Positions 55,733 through 64,000 of a DNA stretch of 64,000 nt are shown piece by piece (position 1 is the stretch's first letter; each line of letters opens with the position of its first letter). The notes under the pieces are model-generated. The model had not been told where the DNA came from, made no database searches, and was given only the letters and a program-made list of their open reading frames with translations. The translations under genes were made by a program, and so were the position numbers. Source of the stretch: Trileptium ribeirensis (lineage: Eukaryota; Nematoda; Enoplea; Enoplida; Thoracostomopsidae); the NCBI GenBank assembly GCA_030248225.1, contig JASANE010007074.1, forward strand, positions 1 through 64,000, in the 5' to 3' direction.

Positions 55733-56111
55733 TGTACTTGGTTTATATCGTTCTGCGATAATCACTTATCATCAATCAATTACTCTTCCTTTCTATCAGA
55801 TGTTCTTTCGGCTAGGCGTCTTAGATAGCGTTGAAGTGTGATCTTATCATGAATTATCAATGTTCTTACTTTCAATCAAACTTCAGTCAGGCTTCTCTTC
55901 AATCGGCACTTTGTTGTTGTGGTCGTTGAGTCTTTGGGCGTCGATTGAGGAATCATCAATCGTCACGACGTACGTCAGTCGATCTAATGAACAATGACTC
56001 ACTAGTTCAGATCACAAACGCCTTATATAGTCTATTTTCTTTGCTACCATAAATAATTTGCATAGGCAAATTATTAGCGTTAATTTGCATAGGCAAAATA
56101 TTAGCATTACA
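55733..56111 (-). repeat. 3' LTR of the gypsy element (379 bp)
   Basis: Begins TGTAATG at 56,111 (minus strand) and ends AGTACA at 55,733, with TGTA/TACA inverted tips. It carries a TATATAAGG box at about 56,022-56,030 and two ATTTGCAT octamer-like motifs in a 27-bp tandem repeat close to its start (56,060-56,110). The first 50 bases are duplicated at 58,681-58,730, the remnant of the 5' LTR. A purine-rich stretch (CAATGGAGGTTC) sits directly before it as a candidate polypurine tract. Confidence 0.85.
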
Positions 56112-56149
56112 GAACCTCCATTGTTTTAAGCGGAGCGCCGACCGAGCAC

Positions 56150-58680
56150 AACAGCTTGAGGTGCAAAACGAACTTTTTTACTGTTGTTGCAAGTGACGGC
56201 TGACCCCAGATGAGGCTTCAAATGACGAGACGCCATGTCGAAGGCGCGCCGCAGGTCCGATCGTTTGACCGTTGGATTAGGCTCAAAATGACAAATCGAT
56301 TGGAACGGGACGAAGGCAATGCGTCCCGTGCCAAAAAAATTTTACCGCGAGTGAGTTATGTGGTTGTTTCAGAGACGATAGTTCCGTTTTGGCTGACGAG
56401 GTTACGAGTGCAGGCCACCAAGGCCAATTTCGCATTTTTGCCAGAATCACCGTGCCTTCTTTGATCTGTTCGATTGATTCGAGGTGACCGATATTAATGT
56501 CGCTCTGATCACGGATAGTGTCGCTCGAAGAAGTTGAGGATGCGGATGATGTGTTTATGCCATCTTGATCATTTAGAAAGGCGGGTTTAATGCGGTCGAG
56601 GCTTTCTCGATCATCACCGTTTTGACATTTGACGACAACGGTTTTATCATCGCGATCTAGTACCTCGTACGGACCATGATAACGCGGTTGTAGAGTGTTT
56701 TTAATGGAGTCGTCACGTATCCATACGTGTTTGGCGATTTTAATGTCCGTCGGCACGTAACATTGTTTGTTGTGGTGACGCTCAGGAGCATTAAGACGGC
56801 GGATGCCGGAAAATAGTCGTATTTTGAAATCGTGTTCTGACGCTAAGTCTTTAGTCGACCTTGGTGTAAAATAATGGTGTGGCAAATCAATACCGGATCC
56901 AAACACCATTTCACATTGAGCAAAACCTTTATCGTTGAGGCTAGTGCGAATTCCAAGCAAAACGAGAGGAAGTGAGGCTGTCCATGTAGCGGAAGAACAA
57001 TGAGCACGCAATCCGTTTTTGAGCGTACGATGAAAACGTTCAACAGCACCGTTGCATGCTGGATGATATGCTGTCATTCGACGGCGTTCAATTCCTAGTT
57101 GCTCCATGAGGGATGACCATAACGCAGATTCGAACTGCGCGCCGCGATCGGACATCAGGACACGCGGAACGCCGAATCTGCTTATCCAACCGGAGATGAA
57201 TGCCTCTGCCACTGACTCAGTAGTAATGTCGGAGATGGGAATTGCTTCGGGCCACCTAGTAATTCGATCGATAATGGTTACCAAGTAACGCTTGTCATTC
57301 GAAGACGGCAACGGACCAACAATGCCAATGTGCACCGTGTGGAAACGTCCAGTTGTTGGGATTGTTCCGACTGCAGCCTTTGTGTGTCGTACCACTTTGC
57401 TCCGTTGGCATTCGATACACTCTCGGCACCATGTCTTGACGTCACGATTCATGTTTGACCAAATGTAGTTGTGGGAGATGCTGCTGAGAGTTGCGCGCGA
57501 ACCAAGATGGGCGAGGTTGTGCACCGATTTGAAAATGTTGAACCGCATTTCCGTGGGAACGTACGGGCGTAGTTGCGGAGTGGAAGCATCACAGTAAACC
57601 ATCTTACCGTCGATAACATACCGCTTGATGGGTAGATTGGTTGATTGAATAAACCGTTTGAGTGTAGAATCAGCGGCTTGAGCATTTGCCAGTTGACCGT
57701 CGAACGCAATTGAAATAGTGCACACAGGACGAGAGAGAGCGTCTACCACGACATTGTCGGCGCCTGCAACGTGCTCGATGTCGCAATCGAACTCTGAGAT
57801 GAAGGACAACCATCGAGACTGCTGTGCGGAAGGATGCGCCATCGAGAGAGCGTTGACGAGTGGTTTGTGGTCTGTGCGCACGGTGAAATCGGAGCCGAGA
57901 AGCCACGGAAAGTGGTTCAGGGCTTTGTAGATTGCCAGAAGCTCGGTCGAACGCGGATTTCCGGGATTCCAGCGATGTTAGCTTCTCCGAGTAGAATGCT
58001 AACGGCTCCGCGTTGCCATCGACCACTTGGTTGAGGACAGCACCCACGGCGGCGCCGGACGCATCAGTAACCAGTTGAAGTCGACCTGCGGGGTTGGGGA
58101 ACGAGAGCTTCACCGCGGCAGCAACGGCCGATTTGAGTGCATCGAATGCCTGGCGGCTGTCGTCCGACCAGGTTAAACTAAAGTTGCCTTTATCAACTTT
58201 ACCCCTTTATCAGTTTCGGTGAGAGGAGCGGCGATCCTTGAAAATCCCGGAATGAATCGGTGGTAGAAGCCGGCTATACCCAGGAAACTGCGCAGGAGCA
58301 CGGGCACGGATAGTCGAGGATGGCTTTGACCTTGGACGGCATGGGCCGGACGCCGTTTGCATTGACCTCAACCCCGACGAAGTTGACTTTGGGGCTGAAC
58401 AAAACGCACTTGTCTGGGCGAAGGCGGAGACCATCGTTGTTGACGCGGGTGAGGACCGTCTTGAGGTATTGCAGATGCTCGTCGTTTGAGTGGCTGGCCA
58501 CCAGGATGTCGTCCAGATAGACCTTGACAAACGGTAACTCACCCAGGACCGAGTCCATAAGCCGCTGGAAGGTTTGAGCGGCGTTGCGAAAACCGAAAAA
58601 CATCCGCCTGAACAGGAACAGGCCGAACGGAGTTGTGACGGCCGTCTTAGGTTGGTCCTGAATCGCCACAGGAATCTGCG
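56150..58680 (-). pseudogene. Gypsy pol: reverse transcriptase, RNase H, integrase and PWWP domain
   Basis: Reading the minus strand: reverse transcriptase (58,680-58,274) with QIPVAIQDQPKTAVTTPFG, the intact catalytic box VYLDDILV and LRLRPDKCVLF; a frameshift; RNase H (58,113 to about 57,750) with QLVTDASGAAVGAVL and YSEKL; a further frameshift; then one 532-codon frame (57,881-56,283). That frame holds the RNase H end (RTDHKPL), a His-His-Cys-Cys zinc finger (CRECIECQ) and the integrase core. The first Asp of the core is replaced by Gly (VHIGIVGPLP); the second (MSDRGAQFE) and the Glu (NGAVERFHR), 35 residues apart, are kept. The C-terminus is a PWWP domain: VILAKMRNWPWWPALV, then VKFFWHGTH. 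A one-base slip at about 56,286 hides its helical end (LRRAFDMASRHLKPHLG) in the next frame, which ends near 56,148. Confidence 0.9.
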
Positions 58681-58730
58681 CATAGGCAAATTATTAGCAT
58701 TAATTTGCATAGGGAAATATTAGCATTACA
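58681..58730 (-). repeat. Remnant of the gypsy 5' LTR (50 bp)
   Basis: Matches the first 50 bases of the 3' LTR (two TTTGCATAGGCAAATTATTAGC-type units, with small differences) and ends abruptly in CCTATG, where reverse transcriptase begins. The outer edge is followed by TATA. Confidence 0.85.
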
Positions 58731-58734
58731 TATA

Positions 58735-59980
58735 TACATTATAATACGAAATTTTGAAGAATATAAGAGCACATAGAAACGCCCAATTTTGAAGCGGACT
58801 GTGTGTATCATTATTGAATCTGCAAATTGAAAATCTTTGCAGGTTTCAAAATAAAATTGAGGGTCAACTTAGCAATTTTTTGCCATTTGCACATGTTAAG
58901 TCACTATAGTATTTTTAACGATATAAATACATCCTCATATTTGGCATTCTCTTTAGTAAATATGCCCGCAAACTGATAGTTTTTGGTTACATGAAATTCA
59001 TTATCGACAAACGATATCTAGTGTAATTTGATTCGTAACTTTGTTCTTGACTTGTGCATGCAGTGCGTCTAGATGTGATACTGTTTGTCAACACGCATTT
59101 CGTCTTTTCAACATTAATTTCTTATCGTGTATTAATATTTTAGTCTTGTTGTACTGTACTGTCGCACATACTTAGGGTATTTAATGTTGAAACGAAACAA
59201 TTTTCAAAGCTAGATACTCTTCTGGTACCATTGCGTTTAGTAGCATCACTCTTATCGTCTAGCGTGTTGAATGCACAAACACTAATTACTTCAAGACCAG
59301 AGAGTAGCTAACTCGCGGTTATTATAAGCAAAGTATTTATGAACCCGATTAAGATTTATCGCACTGTTCCCACTGACAACAGCCATCATTAGTCTGATAT
59401 TCGATTGAGAAAGGTTTTCCTCATTTCGTAGCACCATTTTTATGCGTTGATGGAGTCGATAGTATACATCCACGATATAAACTATATATATTCACTGTAA
59501 ATACATAAACCCTATACACAACCACACGTTACCAAGTAATAGTATTAGGGTCATTTATATGCGAGCCTCCCGTGCATCTGGTGGTTAAACTAATTAGCCA
59601 TTCCTCCGCGAAACAATCAATGTAATGGCTGAGGAGGTAGATTGTGGGGTATAGACGAAAACTTTCATCGGGATGCCCGAATTTCCCCATAATGTGCCCT
59701 GATCTTGCTTTAAAATTTCTGTACGTTTGCTTAAATACCTTGTGCATGGGGAGCTTCAAGTCAGGGATGGGTGTACAGAGCCTAGGAACGAGGACGTTTG
59801 GGGTCTCGGATAGGGAGTGCAGAGCCTTACAGGGTGGGACCGGAGCTTCAGGGCGGAAATACGGTCGATACTATCTCGTTTTACCGCTAGTTCAACATTT
59901 GTCTGTTTTGGGACCCTGACAGGGAAATTTTTGATCCATCACAGTTTACCTTTTATAATTATATAACCGAAAGACACAAC
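58735..59980. other. Interior of the 6.5-kb element, right part
   Basis: AT-rich with a GC-richer patch at 59,745-59,860. Short frames on both strands (59,529-59,759 minus; 59,644-59,919 plus) have no recognisable domain. No gene called. Confidence 0.4.
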
Positions 59981-59984
59981 AGTT

Positions 59985-60254
59985 TCTTACAGCGATTCGA
60001 AACAGAGTCTCTTACGACTAGTTGTTAGAGTCGTTTGCCTTTTGTGGTTACTATTAAGAGATAAACGTTTCTTACATGTACTTATAAAAGTCGAGAATAA
60101 TTCAGCTGTTTATGCCTTTGCAATTAGCTATTAGAGACCCTAATTTCTAATAGAAAGCTGAAATAATATACAGCCAGCCTTAAGAGATTTCGTCTCTTAG
60201 GAACGGGCGTTAGAGACAAAACTGCCCGATTTCTGCTGGCTTCTTTCTGTGGAA
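59985..60254 (-). repeat. Right terminal inverted repeat of the 6.5-kb element
   Basis: The complement matches 53,775-54,045, including AGAAATCG(G/A)(G/C)CAGTTTTG, GGCTGTATATT and GTAAGAAA.GTTTATCTCT. The outer tip is TTCCACAGAAAG read inward. Confidence 0.65.
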
Positions 60255-60739
60255 CTTACAGAAGTAACACTATTGCAAAGCGAAAGCTATAAAGCGCGCG
60301 GAAACTACGAAATATTCGAGAATTTCGTGAGTTTCACGCAAGGCGACGTATCATGTTTATTTTAATTATTAAAATATTGTATTTCTTTGAGATTATGTAA
60401 ATTTTTCGCTCTGCCACGCGATTTATCTTTGATTAGCTCTATACTTGGTACAATATTTGGGTCTTTTCTTTTAGCCCTCCCAGCCCGGATTTAGTCAATT
60501 TTGAAGATACCGAGCTGATTTTGGTATCAATCGCTTCAGCTCGATAAGGCGGTTCGGAAAATACTCACTTTGCTCACATCCCTGAAGATTTCTGGAGCTT
60601 TCCTCCTTGGGAACCCAAAAATTTTTTGTTCGGAATGTGGTCATGTTGGGTACCATTCTTCTCGGTTTGATGACAGAAATTTACTGGTATGTATTTTATT
60701 GAAATCTGCGCCACCGTTAGAAAGTTACGAGGCTAAGCC

Positions 60740-60860
60740 TTTGTTACGAGTTACTAAGCCTTAGTCTTAGCCTAAGCTAAGGTTCTTATATGAGACATAC
60801 ACTAAGACTAAGTCGGGGGCTGCCACCCCCCGAACCCCCCGCTCTAAGCTGTTCATTTTT
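60740..60860 (+). repeat. Dispersed CTAAG/GGGGGCTGCC repeat, second copy
   Basis: Matches the minus strand of 44,030-44,205 (CCTTAGTCTTAGCC, ACTAAGACTAAG, GGGGGCTGCCACCCCCCGAA). Family unknown. Confidence 0.55.
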
Positions 60861-61785
60861 CTACCGCCCCTCAGGGTTTATGACGGGGATTGGTATATAC
60901 TACAAAAAACCAATGCTCGGGAAAATTGTTGATCTCGATGAGCTGATTCTTATAGTGGTTGGCTTTCTGAATTTTTGCCTTCCCTTGTTGAAAGCTCAAC
61001 CAAAATTGACATACGTAATGACAATATTTTCTTAAAATTCTATTCCAAAGATAAAATTTTCATAAACCAAGTAAAAATTGGTTTTAACCTCAAATAAAGA
61101 CGTCTCTCGGCAGCGTTTCTGAGGAAGTTACTAGCTACATACTCTATCGCGTTGCATTGAAGACTGAATTTTAAAAAAAATTTTAGATTTATTAAGGCGC
61201 AACCGATTTCATGTCTCCTGGAACTATCAAACGCATTCTTGTTGCGAACCAGCGGGACTTGACTCGTGCCCCTGGCAAAACGTGCAGCGAATGAAAATAC
61301 CGTGATCTAAATTGTCTTTGTTATTTATTAACTTTATTAATTAATTATGAATTTATTAATTATAATTAATTATTTATAACTTTATTAATTATATTATCTT
61401 CTACGCATAACTAGAAAACGGCTGCTCTGACCGAAATTGAAAAACAGCAAATTGTATTTATAGCGCTTCCATGACAGGATTGGCGATCCCGAATGTCCAA
61501 TACCAAACACTTTCGAATTTGTATCGTTTTTTTAGTATTTGCACGTCGCATAATCTTATACTGCACCTCAAACAACAAATAGGCTCGCAATCAGATTATA
61601 TTATGCGTCGATAACAAATGCGAAAATCGATCAATCTAGTAAAGACTAATTGATGAATCACAGACAAACCATTTTCGCGCAATATGTATAGAAATTTCAC
61701 TCGCTCTTAAACTTAAAACTAAGCGGCCATGATGTGCTGTATTTTTCAATATGATGCGTTTAAATTGATCAGCTACTGTTTTCAG
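60861..61785. other. Intergenic or intronic AT-rich sequence
   Basis: No exon identified. At 61,310-61,395 lies an almost pure A/T stretch of TTTATTAATTA units. It may be intron of the host gene whose last exons follow. Confidence 0.4.
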
Positions 61786-63008
61786 TCGTATTTACGGAGA
61801 CGACTTTAGTAGCTCCGAGGCGGACCTCTGCGAAACTTATGGATGCGGAATAAAATCACAATCCATCCGTGATAATTTTGATAATTTAACTTTATTAAGG
61901 TTAACTGAAATCAAGCAGTTGAAGCAATCTTTAGAACAAACGTCTGATGACGACAATGAAATTAGCGCACTGAGTAAGTTTTATTGCTTATCTCTCGCAT
62001 ATTGTACTACTAAATATAAAATGTTCTGGTGGCAGGCAGACGCGTAGCCATGATTTCGAAAATAGTTGTCTAGCCCCACTGACGTTCGGGGGAAATGGGG
62101 GTCCAACAAAATATTTTATTTCATGTATTTCGGTTACCAATTAATGAAAATGATCTTTATCTACTTCCCTCGACAGCGAATTTAATTGGGCGAATTTCTG
62201 ATGTAATTTTAAGTTCTTTAGCTTTACGTAATTCTTCCTTTCTTTCTTCGACATGACAAAGATAAAAAATTTTCTGTCGAAAAAAGGTCTAGGCTCTGTA
62301 GAGCATTCTAGCTAAGCCTATGGCAGGAAGGTTGCATACAGATTTTAGTTAGCCGAAACGCATACATACCTGCATTATTGTGGTAATGGCAATTGTTAGC
62401 TCAACCGTTTCTAATTATAGCAAATTACAGTTCCTTAATGTTTGTTATTATTTTGAAATTCATGCTTCGTGGCTTACTCAGAATAGGATAGTGTAGAGAT
62501 GAGGTAATTATTTTTATTTGTGATGATGTCATAAAATCGCGCGCACAGTTGGTTCAAGTCTGTTCACTTGAAAGATGGTTGTAGTTTTTGACATGAACTA
62601 AAATCTGTAATGTTACAAAGTGTAATACAATAAATCTGACTTATGTGTTACTTCCTGAATCCTGGTTTGTATACCGCAAGTATTGAAATCTGTTATTAGA
62701 CAACTAATTTTCAATTAGACTGCACTATTTTAGAGGTGAGCAGTAGCACTACTCCTTCGACAACTGCTGCAGTCGAACAGCAAGCCCTTGCGCTTGAAAT
62801 GATTCATGACGGTATTTCCTCTATATTATATTCCCGAGAAAGTAACTCACCAGACGCAGTGATTAGTAATCACGATACCAGACAATGCCGTAACAGTATT
62901 ATTTCGCGTTCGTATACTATAAACGAAGAGTTGGATGTTGCGATTAACTGGAATGATGACGAAGGTCTGTCCTTATATTTGTATAATCAAAAGCCATGTT
63001 TAACTTAG
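61786..63008 (+). CDS. 3' end of a host gene, two coding exons
   Basis: Exon 1 (61,786-61,973) follows a strong acceptor (CTACTGTTTTCAG) and ends at a consensus donor (CTGA/GTAAGT). It encodes about 62 residues including DDFSSSEADLCETYGCGIK and LTLLRLTEIKQLKQSLEQ, a likely helical stretch, then SDDDNE. Exon 2 (62,734-63,008) follows the acceptor CACTATTTTAG. The outgoing phase of exon 1 is 1, and exon 2 supplies exactly the two bases needed. The spliced frame continues as a Ser/Thr-rich stretch, AVEQQALALEMIHDGISSIL, and an acidic tail (INWNDDEGLSLYLYNQK) to TAA. Incoming phase for exon 1 is 2, so upstream exons exist but were not found. The protein is acidic and polar at its end; I do not recognise the family. 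Confidence 0.65.
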
Positions 63009-63309
63009 ATGTGAATCTGTTTAATTTATAATCGACAGTTTTTGTTAGCATGTAGTGCAAAGTTCGCAGTTAAACAAACATAACGCAATCGGGGATTATA
63101 TTTTTTGCTTTCGAAACAGATGCAAAATTATGCTTTGTTAATGATAGCTGTTAGGAATAGCAGTCCCGTTTGCAATATTCCTGATAGGAATCGGCAGGAA
63201 TATGGACTACCATATCCGTGTAAGATTGTAGGATATATTGGACGGTCCGGATATATGGAAATCCATATCCTAAAATTCCAAATTTTTATTTATACGTCAA
63301 AGACTGTAT

Positions 63310-63315
63310 AATAAA
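63310..63315 (+). terminator. Poly(A) signal candidate
   Basis: AATAAA lies about 300 bases after the stop codon of the host gene ending at 63,008, with no better candidate in between. A plausible 3' end for that transcript. Confidence 0.4.
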
Positions 63316-64000
63316 CTTTGCCATTAACTACTATTAGTTCTATTTCAAGATGTATTATAGATGTGCGATATAAACAAACATTATTCTTTTGATAAGATGC
63401 TGTTGCACTAATATTAACGCTATAATACGCTTACACTAAGTCGACGATTGGTCCTATTTTAGCCAGTTTATAGTGGTCACTATTTCAAATAGTAGTTAAC
63501 GCTTATTTATAATAAAGACGAAATTCGGGATATTTTGCTATCTTGGGGATTTATATGGTATGGCGCAGAGTCGCAAGAATCAAGTGGAAGCCAGAGATGC
63601 AAAATTGTCCAAAACCCACCAACCTGCTAATACCTAATTTCGGACAAAAAGTGCAAGTTGTAGCACCGTAAGTTTCTTCTTTGAATTTAGGAATCTCCAG
63701 AACAATATGTAACGTCCCAGGCTATTATTGAAAAATCTGCCTATTCTCAGAATTTTCAAGATACGTAGATAAATTTTTTGGTTAAACTACGCCATAGTCC
63801 TGAAAGCAATACATCACCAATAAACTGAAAACAAACAGATATTCTGAAATTGGGTTTGTCGATCTTAAAACACTTGAAAATTTATGAAATATTCGTGTTG
63901 GGCTGTAAGTACCCAAATCAGCTTACTATCAAAAATCCTTCAATAATTAAAACGGTAGATAATAGTCTAAATCTGCACGTAATTACATTTTCACTGCAGT
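63316..64000. other. Intergenic, nothing recognised
   Basis: AT-rich DNA without open frames or repeats that I can identify. It runs to the window end. Confidence 0.35.

Larger units (their letters stand above)
55733..58730 (-). mobile_element. Ty3/gypsy retrotransposon, internally deleted, with TATA target duplication
   Basis: TATA flanks both sides (55,729-55,732 and 58,731-58,734), the 4-bp duplication typical of many gypsy elements. On the minus strand the element begins TGTAATGCTAATATTT at 58,730. It runs 50 bases into its 5' LTR, then jumps at 58,680 straight into reverse transcriptase (CGCAGATTCCTGTGGCG). It ends with a full 3' LTR terminating in TACA at 55,733. The junction falls in CCTATGC, present both in the LTR and at the reverse-transcriptase side, so deletion by microhomology is likely. 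The rest of the 5' LTR, primer site, gag, protease and the start of reverse transcriptase are lost. Confidence 0.9.
53775..60254. mobile_element. Putative 6.5-kb element with long terminal inverted repeats
   Basis: The left arm (from about 53,775: TTCACAGAAAAAATACGTGC, then CAGTTTTGTCTCTAA) corresponds to the complement of the right arm (ending about 60,254: TTCCACAGAAAG, then CAGTTTTGTCTCTAAC). The arms match over at least 240 bases. Each arm is built from imperfect subrepeats of 45-50 bp around TCTCTTATAACTAGCTGTAAGA. The interior carries a nested Ty3/gypsy insertion and no recognisable transposase; the 95-codon frame at 54,273-54,557 is the best candidate for own coding sequence. Superfamily and target duplication are undetermined. 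Confidence 0.6.

Noticed and set aside
56210..58520. Plus-strand open frames across the gypsy element (for example 56,210-56,464 and 57,834-58,034)
   Set aside because: They are antisense shadows of the higher-GC pol gene on the minus strand.
56060..58730. The 50-bp direct repeats flanking the gypsy pol region taken as a target-site duplication
   Set aside because: Their sequence is the LTR start itself (TGTAATGC...). The true target duplication is the TATA outside 55,733 and 58,730.
53775..60254. Reading the long inverted repeats as ends of a Polinton/Maverick that includes the integrase at 52.2-52.7 kb
   Set aside because: The integrase fragment lies outside the inverted repeats, so the two cannot belong to one element as arranged.
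1..64000. tRNA, rRNA or CRISPR arrays
   Set aside because: No cloverleaf, no conserved rRNA blocks, and no regularly spaced identical repeats with unique spacers were seen. The tandem repeats present have no spacer structure.

Overview
This is an AT-rich stretch of animal (metazoan) nuclear DNA, probably from an invertebrate. There are no long bacterial-style reading frames and no operons. What stands out is a dense, layered collection of decayed transposable elements, plus a few short blocks of coding sequence bounded by GT-AG splice signals, which look like host exons. Merlin, Tc1/mariner, pogo/Tigger, Ginger1, hAT-type MITE, Ty3/gypsy, a Polinton-type integrase and two classes of non-LTR retrotransposon sit within 64 kb. 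That points to a repeat-rich invertebrate genome; I cannot name the species.

Layout. 1-4.6 kb: a 342-bp duplication, a 385-bp G-rich MITE and small repeats. 4.6-7.2 kb: a pogo/Tigger transposase gene broken by one stop and two frameshifts, with a long C-terminal extension. 8.4-12.3 kb: a non-coding repeat family (second copy at 47.7-48.7 kb, inverted fragment at 1-80), a near-perfect 513-bp tandem duplication, an RNA-like run of hairpins and a GGTAC-rich zone. 13.7-14.9 kb: Merlin relic A. 16.2-19.2 kb: possible host zinc-finger coding sequence, with an exon-like cassette present three times. 20.8-24.8 kb: two non-LTR retrotransposon relics, 5' end to 5' end. 26.9-28.2 kb: a mariner element with both terminal repeats and a TA target site. 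29.2-30.7 kb: three tandem 520-bp units. 31.5-33.1 kb: a candidate small gene with a TATA box. 36.5-37.4 kb: a complete hAT-type fold-back MITE with an exact 8-bp target duplication. 38.8-39.5 kb: Merlin B. 40.9-43.3 kb: a Ginger1-type transposon (integrase plus OTU protease). 43.4-45.1 kb: Merlin C. 46.7-48.7 kb: repeats. 52.2-52.7 kb: a Polinton/Maverick-type integrase fragment. 53.8-60.25 kb: what looks like one 6.5-kb element with long inverted ends. Nested in it is an internally deleted Ty3/gypsy element (55,733-58,730) with a TATA target duplication and a PWWP domain fused behind its integrase. 61.8-63.3 kb: the last two exons of a host gene, with matching splice phase and a poly(A) signal.

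The transposon genes do not work together; they are independent insertions, some nested. None looks fully intact. In the Ginger1 element every in-frame stop is explainable as a C-to-T change of an Arg (CGA) or Gln (CAA) codon. The most unusual point is the Ty3/gypsy integrase carrying a C-terminal PWWP chromatin-reader module instead of a chromodomain. Next come the 6.5-kb inverted-repeat element, the Ginger1/OTU relic and the triplicated zinc-finger exon cassette.
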